A stretch of DNA of 64,000 nt, taken from contig OX235262.1 in the NCBI GenBank assembly GCA_944472135.2, positions 61,414,440 through 61,478,439 on the forward strand. The letters are read 5' to 3'. A program made the position numbers and the translations under genes. Positions 10,428-24,000 of the stretch are shown in pieces. Under the pieces are notes generated by a model that saw only the letters and a program-made list of their open reading frames with translations, was not told the origin of the DNA and searched no databases. The stretch comes from Trichobilharzia regenti. Its lineage: Eukaryota > Platyhelminthes > Trematoda > Strigeidida > Schistosomatidae. Position 1 is the stretch's first letter. Each line of letters begins with the position of its first letter.

Positions 10428-10622
10428 TGTTTGTATATGTCCAAACCAAGTTCACTTTTAACGGTTTGAAAAAATTTGGGCATTGGGTAATAATAGAGGT
10501 TTTTGTATTTCCCAATGAATGAAAAAACAAAACGAGATTGTTTTTACTGACGTTTCGCTATTTAATGCTAATAGCTTTCTCAAAGTATTATTAAACCGGA
10601 ATTTACAAAATCTCAGCATGAA
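10428..10622 (-). mobile_element. PLE 3' end with hammerhead-like motif
   Basis: Near-identical reverse copy of 60747-60955. On the minus strand it runs through GCTGAGATTTTGTAAATTCC, a hammerhead-like fold (stem GCTAT/ATAGC followed by GAAACGTC) and ends at GTGAACTTGGTTTGGAC. Penelope-like elements are known to carry hammerheads in their terminal repeats. Confidence 0.65.
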
Positions 10623-10649
10623 ATGTGTTTGCTGTTGAATACCACTCAT

Positions 10650-12010
10650 TGTTGCATAGGTGATGATAAAATGAATTCTGAATTTGGATTAAAACTAGAT
10701 CAAGTTTTGTTTCCTTCACTTATTCTTATTCATGCAGTTTCAATTCCATTTTGGATAAACTTATTCCGCTATAACAGGGTTCCTTACAAGTTTCTGAAAA
10801 CTTTCACTGCTATCAAAATCGATTTTGTGATTTGTTAATATGATGTGTAAAGTTGTAATTGGAAACTTTTCTGGTTTTTCCTAATCTACTGAATTGATTG
10901 AAGGTCATTTGCTTGTTCTACGCGATATACATTAGCTTTGGACCTGACTTCATGAAAATTTTATCCTATGGAAACATAATATCTCACTCTGAGTACTTTA
11001 TTCAAAAAATCGAAGGTAGAAAATGCGTCTGAAATATTGATTTGTAGGTCAGGTCAAATTTTTAGCTTTTGCTGTGCTCTCTGACCCAGGTAGTTTTCAC
11101 TGTAGAGCTTCGACTGCCCTTTTAAACAATATCTTCACAACACGCTGTTCATAAGGACCACGAAAGCTTCAGAGTTAAACCACCAAGACCACAGAATACA
11201 ACCATTTCAGACGACAAGTATCATGAAACATTGGTATTCAAATGCACCTGGTCATCTTATAAAGTATTTTATAGTCCCAAAGCAACTCTTATGCAGTGTA
11301 TTTTAAGAATCCTTCTCATATCATCCGAGGCTTGTGATCTATATCGGTTGAGAACTATTCATTCAGCGGTATTTATTACTATTCTCTACATTGCGAAATC
11401 CACTGGATGGAAATTTATTAAACTTGAGTGTTTTGGTTGCACTCCTCTACTCCGTTCCTTTCGAATCAGTATTTCTCTTAAGGGACTCGAAAAGATTATG
11501 TAACCCTTTATTACACATATCAGTGGGTCTAAATATTTTTGGAACAGTGTTATTTAGGCAGTAGGAACTGGATATGAAGAAGCGGTATTCCTCCTACACT
11601 ACTTTTCCCATAAATTTCTTATATAACTTGAACGTTTGCTCTCCTTAGGAGGGCAGAAGTGAATATTCTAGGTGAGGTAATCATCGACAGCCACTTGTGA
11701 AAATCAACATAACTTGGTCTATTCAAATGATAGTAAATTCCTTATTGAATGATAATCCAAGAACCAAACTTATAGCACATAAAAAAAGATAGGAATACAA
11801 TACAGATGTGTTTATAAACCTACCTCCAGGCTTTTGTGGTCAGTTTACACTACCACTCTAATCAATTTATATAAAAATCTCAGATATGCAGGGTAGTCAT
11901 GTTTACAGACATGAAGTATACAATAGGTTACTGCAAGCTGTATTATTGTGTCTTAATGCTATTGCGTTAATCACTAATAAAACTGTCTAAGACTATATGT
12001 GAAAATGTTG
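10650..12010. other. No gene recognised
   Basis: One frame of about 90 codons (11231-11503, plus) is open, but it has no recognised motif and no clear splice borders. Otherwise AT-rich non-coding sequence. Confidence 0.4.
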
Positions 12011-12436
12011 GGAGTGGTTGAACATTTCACGACACCAGCCATGCTATACGAAAACCATTGTGATTAGTTTCTGTTGTAGCCTTCGAGAAGGCAAACTAAC
12101 AAAGAAAAGGGGTACGGTTTTTAATTGCTTAAAACAATGTCACCAACTTCAAATTCAGATCTTGTTATTCAGTTTTACCTATCTGGCTAAAGTATTGAAT
12201 CTATACAATCCGGGAGATTCTCTGGCTAGCTTCCAAGGAGTTGTTGGCTCAGGAGTAGTGTTGAGTCGTGTAGCGGAAACTGACTGCTGGATTGAATCCT
12301 GAGAGACAGTGACCTGTATGCTATCCCATTGAAGGAGTTTCGCTCACTAACCTGTTGATTCCAGTTTGGACGGAATAAAAGATGAGTATTCTCAACTGTG
12401 AGTGGTCCGGGTTCGAATACTGACTGAGCCCCCATA

Positions 12437-12668
12437 TGCGTCGTTGGCGCAGCGATAGAATTCTCGCCAACCACGTATGTGCTTCGGGGTTCGATCATCG
12501 GCCGACGCACTACTAGACCTCGCTAGTCCAGTAGTAAGACTAGTAAAGAGGGAAGGTTGGGCATGAGGCTAGCAACTCCATCCCGTAAAAATAAGCACCA
12601 CTGCTACCGAAACTTACAAGCTCTAGCTTGAACCCCTGTGTTATACTAGGAACGTAAAAGAACAAAAA
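12437..12668 (+). repeat. tRNA-derived SINE
   Basis: Head TGCGTCGTTGGCGCAGCGAT, B-box-like GGGGTTCGATC, conserved body GAGGGAAGGTTGGGCATGAG and tail GGAACGTAAAAGAAC. Confidence 0.75.
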
Positions 12669-12810
12669 ATATCTCAACAGTCTAGTTTCGTGATATAAGC
12701 GAAGCGGTCTGATATCAACTCACTTTCCGACCACCGACATCGATTCAGTAATGGATACAAATAGAATACATAGCTTTAAGTTATCATAAGGAAATCGCTG
12801 CGACTCTTAG

Positions 12811-13142
12811 AATACACGTGTATGTCTGCGGCTGAATGAACGCAGAAAACAAGCAGCTGAGGTATATCGGCTTACCCTTCTCTTAGAGAGAGAACAAGGT
12901 CTATATTTCCAGAGGTAAATAAACACATATTTGATTTTGCCAATGATATTCATTATGAGGAAGCTTGGCATCATAGCTACTATTTCGCAAAAAAAGATGG
13001 TGAATGTTGTTAGTGACCTGCAGTCAAATATTAGTAAACGCCAATGGATTTCTGCAGTTTCAACTGAACAGAAGAGGAGAGCAAGGAGACTGATCCCGGA
13101 GGGCTTGCTCAAAAATGACAAGCAAATATTGCTCAACCTAAC
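12811..13142 (+). CDS. Two putative exons of an unrecognised basic protein
   Basis: Exon 12811-12914 (acceptor GACTCTTAG, donor AG|GTAAAT) has one open frame, starting NTRVCLRLNERRKQ and ending GLYFQR in phase 2. A 45-nt intron (12915-12959) leads to exon 12960-13142, which keeps the frame (KLGIIATISQKKMVNVV through RRARRLIPEGLL) and ends at donor AC|GTAAGC in phase 2. Very short introns are characteristic of schistosome genes. The product is rich in Lys and Arg and probably helical. No family recognised. The acceptor before 12960 has a weak pyrimidine tract. Confidence 0.4.
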
Positions 13143-13693
13143 GTAAGCTGACTGAAAATTTTCACATAGACTACAAAAAGTCGCAGGCAGTCCATATTTG
13201 AATAATAGTTAAACTACTACGTTCTTTCTAAAAACAATTTCGTTGGCAAAGTTTGGCAGAATTACAGTTGAAATGTTTTTGTATTCTAGTAGCTACCTTA
13301 ATCTTTAAATAAAAATACTAGGATTTATTTATTTCGGTAGCATACTGAATGCACAACTATCTGACTAAATGTACTGCATAACGTTTTCTAGCTATAGGGA
13401 GATATGTGTGTGCAAAAGAACTACATTCATCTCCTTTGTTTAGTTTGGCCTCATATTTTCCCTACTTCTTTTCACCTAGTTTACTTCACAAAATGACTAT
13501 TTGTCATTCTTTGGATTTACACCTATCTTCATCAACTGATTACAGTTCATACATCTAAATTGCATTTCAAAAGTCGGTTTGAAGGAAGAATGCTCTTTTC
13601 AATAAATTCGCCTCAGATTTTTACAGATAAAAAGTACATATCATAAAAATAATAGCCAGTTATGTGATGGATACATTTCTATATAGACTGACA

Positions 13694-14100
13694 AGGGATT
13701 GATATCAGTTAGAGGATCGTTGTAAATCAGGGAGTACTGGACAGTTGTTTCGTCCAAGTCTGTGACTCATCGTCAGTACGCAACCACTGCTGATGACTAG
13801 CTACAGGACAGAATTGTTTGGAGTTCTAATGAGGAGTCGTGACCAATGGAGTCCTACCGGGAGTGAGCGAAAATGCTCACCGATGACATTGTCTGGTAGT
13901 TGCGCTAAAATCACGCATTGGTACAAGTTAGAATTCATGGGTCATTGATCCCAGTTCCAGTGCCTTGTAACCGAAAGGTCCTGGGGTTCGACGCTGGATG
14001 GGTGCACACTCCCAGGTTTTCCAGTGGTTCTTTAACTGATATAACCTGAGACAAATCAAATCCCTAGAAACTAACTCTTGAAAATAATAGTTATTTATCA
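13694..14100. mobile_element. Foldback hammerhead SINE, family B
   Basis: Inverted ends ATTGATATCAGTTAGAGGAT (left) and TTCTTTAACTGATATAACC (right) enclose a reverse hammerhead arm (13730-13790) and a tRNA-like head near 13950-13995 (CCTTGTAACCGAAAGG, GGGGTTCGACGC). In the left arm ribozyme the minus strand reads ACGATGA for CTGATGA (C3 and U4 changed), with GAAA and cleavage triplet GTC kept. The right arm has lost its ribozyme by deletion. Confidence 0.65.
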
Positions 14101-14345
14101 TCCTTTGAAATAACATTCAGAATACTCTATTTGTTTATGTTTTTGTGGCATTCATATTCACCTCATACCAGTGAATACAGCCCACAGCCAGAAACTTATA
14201 TTTTAATTGATTATAAATACTCAAACGGGTTACTTAATTGTTTATTCACATTTCATTATATTGTTCTTAATGATTGTAAGAACATTTAAATGATGATCAA
14301 AGCTAACTAAACTTTATTCCATTTTGTACTTGTGCTCCAATACAG

Positions 14346-14538
14346 TTTCTGAAATACATATACTAACATCCCTGGCTTTATTAACTGTAAAGACTGAAGA
14401 AGTGTTATTGAAATCACAATTATTCACTCAAATTACTCTTCTTCTTAATATATACACCATGGAGATATTCAAGTTACTAAGACGGAATCGAAGTCTACGT
14501 ACAAAAGAACACTTTAACGAGAATACGTACATTCTGAA
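14346..14538 (+). CDS. Putative exon, unrecognised
   Basis: Acceptor CTTGTGCTCCAATACAG and consensus donor AA|GTAAGG flank 193 nt open in one frame (enters phase 1, leaves phase 2). The peptide begins SEIHILTSLALLTVKTEE and ends in a basic segment LLRRNRSLRTKEHFNEN. No recognised domain. Its entry phase does not match the donor at 13143, so another exon must lie between them, or it belongs to another gene. Confidence 0.35.
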
Positions 14539-14560
14539 GTAAGGATATTTACACCTATTA

Positions 14561-14793
14561 GATGGTTGGAGGTAATCGGCCACTGGAAGCCTTGAACCTA
14601 GGCGTCGTGCTATAGTTGGCACCCAGTGGTAACGTCTCTGACTGCAGTCCTCATTGGGTGACGCGGGTTCGAATCCCAGACAAGACATGAGTTCCTTCAA
14701 AGTTGCAGATACGCCTTGCTGACTGGTGAGTGCCAGCTAGTACGAAACCTAGGTCCAAGGCTTCCAGTGGCCGATTGCCTCCAACCATCTAAT
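14561..14793. mobile_element. Foldback element, family C, with tRNA-like centre
   Basis: Terminal inverted repeats of about 31 bp: GATGGTTGGAGGTAATCGGC on the left and GCCGATTGCCTCCAACCATC on the right. The centre has a B-box-like GCGGGTTCGAATCCCA and A-box-like GCACCCAGTGGTAACG. Related segments lie at 49955-50120, 54760-54895 and 55000-55190. Confidence 0.65.
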
Positions 14794-15059
14794 ATTATCA
14801 AATCAACGGGCACCGTGGTGGAAAGCTACCTAGAATGGTGGCCATATTGCAAACCTGACTGGTGGGATTCAGTTTGCACCAATGAGAGGACTAGACACAT
14901 CACACTAGTTACTGTCAGTCAAAATAGTTACACCTAATTTATAATTTTAAACTCATTTCTTTTAATATAAAATAGAATAGAACCCTTCCTTTTGGATAGA
15001 AACTGTCCGGATTAATCTGAAAACAGGTGAAAAAGGCTTCATCTTATCAATATATGTTG

Positions 15060-15093
<34 letters not shown>
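15060..15093. repeat. (TA)n microsatellite
   Basis: Pure TA dinucleotide run directly 3' of the zinc-finger gene. Confidence 0.9.
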
Positions 15094-15094
<1 letters not shown>

Positions 15095-15242
15095 CAAAAT
15101 ATAGATATCTAAAAGTATATTTACATGTATTTACAGATGTGAGTTTTAACATACAGTTTAAAAAAACACAATTTATCTTTGGAAAGGCCAACTGAATGAG
15201 AAAGATGATTTTCCAACAACACTACAAACACTACAAGTAGAA

Positions 15243-18200
15243 TTAATTAGCTGTACAATCAATATGGTCAGTTAACAAGGCTATAATACTATTTTGACTT
15301 GCTGTTTCCCAACAACTGTCATCACTTTCATTATTCTTCTTTTGTACACTGTTGTCTAACACTTTTATTGACTTAAGAGAACTATGTTTATGCCGACTTT
15401 TAAAAGCAACTGATTTACCAGCTTGATGACGTTCCATATGTTCATTTAACTTTTGCTATAACAGGTGGAAAAAAAGATAGAAAAATAGGGGAAAAATAGA
15501 TAAGTTGACGATACAATTTCATTAGAATAAGGGATCATCTCAAACTATAGAGTGTGCGTCGGCGGTTCAGTGGAGGAAGGCTCACCAACTATGTCTCATG
15601 TGGTTCTGGGTTCGATCCTCCGCTGATTATTATTATTGCTCCCTTGGGTTCCTAGTAGAACATAGGGCTTCAACTTCACGTCTCCATTTGCTTCTGTCTT
15701 CTGCTGTAGTTTTCACCTGCATCCATGTTAGTCCATACTCTTTCAACTCCTCTTCACACCATCTCCTCTATGTTACCCTTGAGCGTCTCATTCGCAGCTT
15801 CCCTTTCGGGTTCCACTCGAGGGCTTGACGCGCGATGTCACCCAGCGGCCTCTTCAGCAAGTGTCCGATCCATCTCCACTTTCTCCTGCATATTTGTTGG
15901 TTGGCGATTGGTTCTTGCTTTGTTTGTTCCCATAGTTCTTTCTTGGTGATTCTTTCCGGCTATCTGATCTTCAGTATAGAGCTGATGCACTCCTGAAACT
16001 CGCCAAGTCAGTAGTAGGCCGGGTAAGGAGGGAAGGTTGGGCTTTAGACTAGAAACCCCATGCCGCAAAAATAAACACCACTGCCTCCAAAACTTCAAAG
16101 CCCTAGCTTAAAGCCCCCTATGTTCCACTCGGAACGTAAGAGGATAAAAATTAAAATCAATAATTTAAAAAAAATGCAAACTACAAAATAATCACAGGAG
16201 GTTTCATCATTGACAATATTAGTTAGTTTGAGGTGCACTACTGTTTACCTCTGAGAAGGTTTACATAAAGGTCGTGAAAAATGATACTATTAATTTTCTC
16301 AGAACTAATAAACAGTTTGTAAATAAAAACGTAAAATTCTAGTTTGAAATGCTCCGAAACATAAGAATAGGCCAGACAGCTGCTTACTGATAAACTGCTG
16401 ATTGAACTCATTCGGATCACTAAACTGATCCAGTATGGGTATACCGCTTATACACTTGCTGCCATGCATGCGAAACAGTCGTCTAGTCTTTAGATCAGTT
16501 CGATCTGCCTAGCAAACAAACGGTTTGACGTGAGTGGTTTCTCACTACTCATATAAATCAATCAGTAGTATACACAAATATCCGAATAATTCACATTTAA
16601 AAAGTGAAGCATATTTCGAAAAGGAATCAGTTTGCTTCTGAAGATATAAGAAAAAACGTATCGTTGTCAACAGATTTAAAAGGAAACTTAGTCCAAACCC
16701 CTCTAGTTGAGATGTGCAAAGGATCAGTTTACATTCCATTGTTTTATCCGGACAGTCATTCACATGAAGGTTTAACACCAACCAACAAAAAAGCTTGGAA
16801 CTGACGGTAACGAATATCGCTCGATCTCATTTAATCGCATCACACTGAAGAATAAGTATTCAGTAATTTAAAGAAAGTCGTCTTTTTCACTCACCATCTG
16901 GGCAGCATTATTTATACCAGAGGCGGAAAGGATCACGATGTAAAAGCCACGTACAGGGAGGCAAGACAGACGACTATTACTGTGAAAATCCACACCACAT
17001 AACACAGAGAAAAGACGCCTGTTTTTCGACACTAATGTTAAGTCAGTGCTTGGTCCGTGCGTTAGCAATATGCAGTTGCATACTTTAATCGAGAACTGCC
17101 TTTAACGGCTCAATACTGAATATCAGATGACCAGTCATAACGGATAAGCAAACAAAATCTCTGACAAAGACCCAGTCAAGCTGCCATCGCCCAGAAAATA
17201 CGCAGAAGGAAATGATAGTAGATTGGACGTACGCTTAGGAGACCCTAAAGTCGCGCGCTAGTGGAGCCAAAATGGGAAGCGACGGATTAAGGAGTGCGTC
17301 AGGTGTCTGTGTGTGTGTGGGGGGGGAGGGAGATGGAGAAGTTGTGAAAAGGGAATGGAAACTTATAAACAATCAGAGTGAAATAGTGACGTTACTGAAG
17401 CCCTATGTGCCACCCGGAGCCCAAAGAAATGACAAACAATAAACATTGTAGCCATTATAACACTATTCACCTGAGAGAAATAGTACAAATAATAAGCAAC
17501 TAGACTAGATCTGTGTCACATAGCAAAGGCGCATAGATTTTCTCCAGGCTGATCATCCACATACAAACAAAGAAAACAGATGAAACTGCTGTAATGTGAT
17601 ATAACGTATCATAACTTCAGTAGTCTGCCAGGACAAGCGACACAATGTGACCACCTGAAACTAAGTAGATGACGTAGCATTCGGAGCTGGTGACCCACTG
17701 GTTGGTTACCAAAGCCAAAGGTAATTCAACCTATCAGCAAAAGGAATGTTGGACTACAGCTCCGTTTACTGGTGATATATATGATAGTTAAAAAAATACA
17801 CCTACTTTAGTTGACAGTATCACAGGACATCCACGCCAAGTACATTGAAACTTGAAGTCAGCGTGTGCTGAACGCATATGAGCATCTAAATTCCTTTTAG
17901 CGGTAAATGCAACAATATTATCTGTTTGTGAATCGCCTATATCACCAGGCGAACATAAAGAACAGATAAATTGTCGTCTTACTGCAGGTCCACCAGGAGT
18001 ATGAGAAGCTTCATGAGCTGAAAGTGCACTAGGTCTTGTAAAACGCATACCGCATGTAGGACATTGTAAAGCTATGCAAATTGATGCGAAACAAGAAGAA
18101 AAAAATAGTATGTCAGTTATAGTAACAGTGACGCCACTATTTATAAAAGAATTTACGGGAATACGGAAAATAAACTGTTATTGAAATTAGCCTGGACCAA

Positions 18201-20990
18201 TACATCTTTAATTCATTCATCCTACGACACATAACAGATATCACAAAATTATGAGCAGAAATTCATAGTTGAGGATCATATCTCTTGTTCTCAAATGACG
18301 TTTTGTCAGGAAATTACGTTAATTAGCAGTGTTATTCAACAACTGCAGGCATATTAATGTACCTGACACTGAGCAACATCTATGATAGATATGAAGGCCC
18401 ACAATGTTGCCTGACTACCTTAAATGTCAGCAGATGGGGAGAAATTCTAACCAATGATTCTTTATCTGAGAGTCAGGTGACATTTCATACGCCACAGAGC
18501 CGCATTTACTCTCCGTAATCCCACATATCCATTTAAGCAAGATGTTTTCTCGTGTTAGTCTTCTTTCTCCCTCACATTTTTGTTCATTATCTTTCTTTCG
18601 AACCCTACTTACTCTTGTGTGCCATATAGAGTGAGGCAACTTGAACAACTGTACTTCTGTACAAAACTCTACGTCAAAACTCAATCAGTTAGACAGCGCC
18701 ACACAATATCAGTAAAGAAATTGTTGATAACACTGCTGACGACCCTTCAATGAACATCCAAGTTACTAGTTGAACTGTTGTTTTTCAGGTACGGTGTATG
18801 AGTGCGGTAGTTCTTGAAATTTAATTATTATCTAATCATTATTATGCTCATATTCCGTTGTGAATTTGTTGTTTGGATGGGTCTCATTTAGGCGATCATA
18901 TAATGCCGATGCGTGATTCATGTCGTTGCCAACAACAAGTGTGTCATCAATATATCGGCGGTAGTAGGTTGTTCCACTGATAGCAGAACTCAGTAGGGGG
19001 GGATGAGCAGTATTCTATTGAGAACTATGCCATCAATTGATAAGAATACTATTCACTTAAAATTAAAACGTTTAAAAGGCAGTTATAAGTATAGAATCTC
19101 ATCATAGAGGTTAATTTAGTATAACTTACATGGTTTCGGGTGTGCATTGGCAATATGACGTCTTAAAGAAGAAAAAGTTTCAAAATGGATATCTTTTGAT
19201 GGATTTGTCTCAGCGGTGTCAATATCAGCAGACATTTGCTCCACGCATAGATGACAAGTGTAACCATGATGCTTTGAAGAATGACGTTCAAGTTTTGAGG
19301 CAGTTGGAAAGGCTCGATCACATTTTCCGCATACATGTTTCCTTTCACTTACATGAAAATGCAGTAAAAAAATGATAATGAATTATTCATACATATAAAG
19401 ATAATGACTTTTAATGGATTATTAAATTTTAAAGTCTCTTTAAAACAATTTAGAATGTCATAAGATGTAGCTCAATAGCTGAAGCACTCAACTTTCGTCC
19501 AACTGGTCTAGGATTCGAATCTTGCCCTGCTTGGTTCAGAGTGGAGAATTCGATAGTAAGTGTGACTGACAGCTTATAAATGCAATATCTATTCCTAATA
19601 ACTAAAGCTTAACTAGCATAGATGACTCTGAATTTACTTTCTCTGTGCTTCGGAGTTTCAGTGGCAAAGTGCAGTGAGAAAATGAGTATGCAGTGGACTA
19701 ACGAAAAAGCCTAGGAATATATGGACCTCGCGTAGGATTTACATTTCATATGAAGATATCCGACTAACAACAAGCACCAGTCGTTATAAGCGAGAGGAGT
19801 CACAAGAAAGTTATGTCTTTCACTCACCTCCTGGGCAGCATAGAGCTCCAACTACAAATGGCACAGATGAGTTTATTAAAACCAGTCAGGATTGGGAAAG
19901 TAAAACACTGTAGAAGTGTGATGCAAACAGCGTAAGGTGCACGATTCGAATTTTCAATACTAATGCTAAGCCAACGTGCGCATCACCGAAGGCGTTTCCA
20001 ATAGGCTGAAAACTTTCCTCGACTACTACCTTCGTTTGATACTGAAGTTGAGATAGGCAGCCAGAAAAAGGATAATGAACAAGGAACTCTGGCAGTGAAG
20101 TCAACCAGCCAGAAACCCGTCACCCAACAAATGTGCTGACTGACTGGTTTCAGCATAGAATTTTGCACAGATGTCTAGCAGTTCGAGTTACCACACTACC
20201 TTCATGTAGCACACAGTTCAAGAGAAAAGAGAAATTCAAAAGTAAACAGAAATAAGAGGCAAAAAGAATAGTAATATGGAAGAACAATAGTTTTACTGGG
20301 TAGGACAAGTCACAAAGAGTGAATGCATCTGTACCATCACCTAGAACGATTTTGAGCCATATCACCTATTGTCTCCAGTCATTGGTTCTCACCATCGTGA
20401 GGACCCCAACCAGACAGCAGTCTACACCTACCTGTATGACTGGCTTAAACTAAAATGTGGATTTCATTCATTGACGAAGCCGTGTTTTGGTTTGACTACC
20501 ACTAGCACCTCCTTTCCAACCTGATTCTATATCAGCTAACATCGAGGAAGGCGACAAATATGCAGAAAGAAATGAAGATGGATTGAAACCTTGAGTGGCA
20601 TTACCCTTCAGATACGCCGCTAAATGGAAACCGAGTTATACATGAGTCCGAGAATGATATGGAGATTATGTGTAAGAGGAAATGAAAGATTGTGGTCAGG
20701 CATTCTGCCTACTAAGAATGACAGTATAGAATAAATTACACTGGATATGTGCTGCAAAAGTCCTTCGCTCTACTCGGAATAGAAGGGACGGATAATAATA
20801 ACAATAATAATTAGGCACTGACTTGGGATTTATCAGCACAACTTTAAGGCAACGCTTCAGGAATAACAATCAAGCTTAAAGTTCACCCTTTTCTCGAAAA
20901 TCACATTAACAGAACACTATACAACTGTATCCGTACTTTGCCATATTTCACAATAACGAAAAAAGGACAAAACTACGTTTAGATAGTGGA

Positions 20991-21038
<48 letters not shown>

Positions 21039-24000
21039 CGTGTCATTACCCATTTGAACGAATTTAAGACTCTTACAAAACTGATATGCATGTTTCTCTC
21101 AAGTTTGCCGGAAGTGTGATGATGAAGCGAAACAAATCAATAAATTAAATGTTGAAATTAAATTGACATGATTCGGTGTGAATGTGTAATTCAAACAAAT
21201 ATAAAACAGAATTCTATGTGTAAAATGGAAATAACAAATCTTGGTACCTACCGATGCACAATAGCCATATGAGCCCATACCATTTTCTTTTTTTGAAAAG
21301 GCCCAGCAGAACATTGTGGACAAGAGTAGGTTCTCTGCCGTTTGACAGAGGTTTGCAATTCCGATGAATTATTTTTCGGAACAGATTTTGCACATTTTGG
21401 AATGTGACGAGTTAAATGCTGTTTACGTGTGTAGGCTTTACCACATTCACAAGTATATGGACGCTGAAAGAACAATACGTAGTGTAGTAGAATGACAATA
21501 ATTATTCAAATATACGGAGTAAGGCAGGTCAGTTTACGGTGTACTGAAAAGCAAGTCATTACGTTTCAACATACTACAGAGGAAGGATATAAACAGCCAT
21601 AGAATGCTAGTGAAATAAACGTAATGGCTGGGTAATTATCAGGAAAGATTTGTTTGTCTATGGAATTCTGTGGGCGGTTGTTACTCCCTGAATGCCTGCA
21701 CCGTAGTTGATTTCTACTTGAAATATGTGAAACAGAAAGAGTATTATTACTGCGTGACCGTGGAGTCCAGATGACAAATGCTTGAGGCCGGTCACATATG
21801 CTGTTTGAATTGGTTTTTGGAGTTGTGTCCCTATGAAGATCTTCTCGCCGGCTATGGACGATCACAAAGCAAGTTGAGATGCTTGATTTTTAAGGTCAAC
21901 CTTTCCTAACGCCACCCCACCCCAAAGCGGAGAGGTAACATAGCTGGTTTGCTAATTGTTGAATGGAAACACTCTGCTGCTGTTAAATCACTTCGCACAG
22001 AGACTTCCAATAGTGGGAACGAATTATACTATGAAAGCAACTACTTTTAGTCTAACTTTTCCAAACGATGTGTGTTAGGACCTACAGGGACATTCCTTCT
22101 AGTCGATATAGCTTGTTGAGTCATTGTGACATATAAGTACGACCACTGTGTCAAGGTAGTAGGTATCAATTGAGTGGATTTCACCTAAATCAACAATTAG
22201 ATGTCAATACAAACATTATCAAAAATACAGAGATGTGGTAAGTTATTGGTACTGTTTCCATAGTTCTGAGGATTGACGAGTACAGATTTTTTAGACAGTG
22301 TTTGCCATCAGTTCATATGATCAGACATTGAAATGAATGCTACACGATCGCTTTGTAAACTACACATTTCGCAGAACAGAGTTTGATGTCATAGCCCACT
22401 GGTCAGAAGTTTACACCATAATGAGTGTCCTGATATTTACAGAAATTGTTAACTCTATTTCCAAATATGAATCGAAACTAGTTTGCCGAAGTATAACAGA
22501 AGACAGATAAATATACGACTATTACGAAGCTCATTGTTATGTTGGTTGCTTATCAAGAATTCCATAAACGGGTGGGAAAGTTCCAGAATAATTTCCGGTC
22601 TATGGTCAAATTAATACAATTACAATTAAGAATTAAAATGCCATAATAAACAGGGGAACAGATAAAACTCAAACAGAGTAGAATCATAATTACTGAGAAG
22701 ATTGACATATTGTGCAACTAGGGGTTAAAAATGTGGAAATAACAAAAATAGACAGGATGTTTGGATAAATAATCTAGTGGGATCATCACTAATGTGACGA
22801 TTAATTGTTCATGCAATTAGGGATTAAGTATGTAGAAATAATAAAATGACAAAGTAGATAGGAAGTTCAGGTATTAAAATATGGTAGTGTAAATAGGTAT
22901 TAAGAAAAACTTAAAAATAACATGAATTAACAATAAGTTTGGATGAGAAAGGCTAATGGGATAGTCACTATTAAAAGAATTACCTGTTTATGATGGCCGT
23001 GGCAGGGACAATGTTTGGACGTATTTTGTTTGGATACAAAGCGTTGGTTTGAGGTTTTCGACAGTTAGTGTCTCGGCTATGCTTAGATGTCTTAATTTTA
23101 CTCCCTTTGATAGGTTTGATCGAATCTTGTCCTGAAATGTCCTGAATTGACCACATGTTCTGTCACTGAACTATATGCATGTTTTTGATATGATAAAGAA
23201 GATTTGTAGCTCAGGTGGATGATATTGATGTTAATCATCTCTCCCGGAGAGATGATGAAAGCTTCGCAAATTAACTATCCAGCTCAGAAAACACGATCAC
23301 ATCTAAATACACGTTTTCCTTCTCCTTTTACTAGCCAGTTTGGATAGTGTTCACGAGTGTGTTTTTTAAGCTGGCGCATAGTACGGCCGATGTACTCAGC
23401 TCCACAAGAACAACTAAACTGGTATATGCACGTTGAAGTGACCCAAGGCAACAGCTTGTCTTTCGCGTTCTGACTGAATATTTTCTTGCAGGAAAATGTC
23501 AATTGTAGGCTTGTGGCGAAGTATTTTTTCCTCAGAGATTTGGAGAGGCTTTTACGAAGGATTTCTGCTTAAATGTCACCTGTCTATTTTTGTTATTTCT
23601 ACATTCCTAACCCCTATGTCAATCTTCTCAGTAAGTATGATGCTACTCTGTTTGAGTTTTATCCGTCTCCCTGTTAATTATGGCATTTTAATTCCTAATT
23701 GTAATTTTATTAATTTCACCCTTGACCAGAAATTATTCTGGAACTTTATACACGAATGTACAGCCTAGTTGATGACTTCGTCGAAAAGAAAATTTTCTTC
23801 GCTGCAACCGTCTTTTTAATAATTCCTATGATGAAATGTGTATATTCCGTAATTCCATAAACATATTTGAGATACACATAATTACTGGCCACAGAATGAA
23901 CGACCAATATTTTCTACTCCATTTAACGGATGCCGTTAATGATGAAAGCTTCCCTACAAGTGTTGAGTGGTAGACACAAAGGGACAATAAAATGTCAGTC

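Noticed and set aside
11231..11503. 90-codon plus-strand ORF
   Set aside because: No recognised motif, no clear splice borders and no repeat match; not enough to call a gene.
17300..17335. G-rich stretch as a G-quadruplex or regulatory site
   Set aside because: A single run inside a decayed RTE fragment with no evidence of function.
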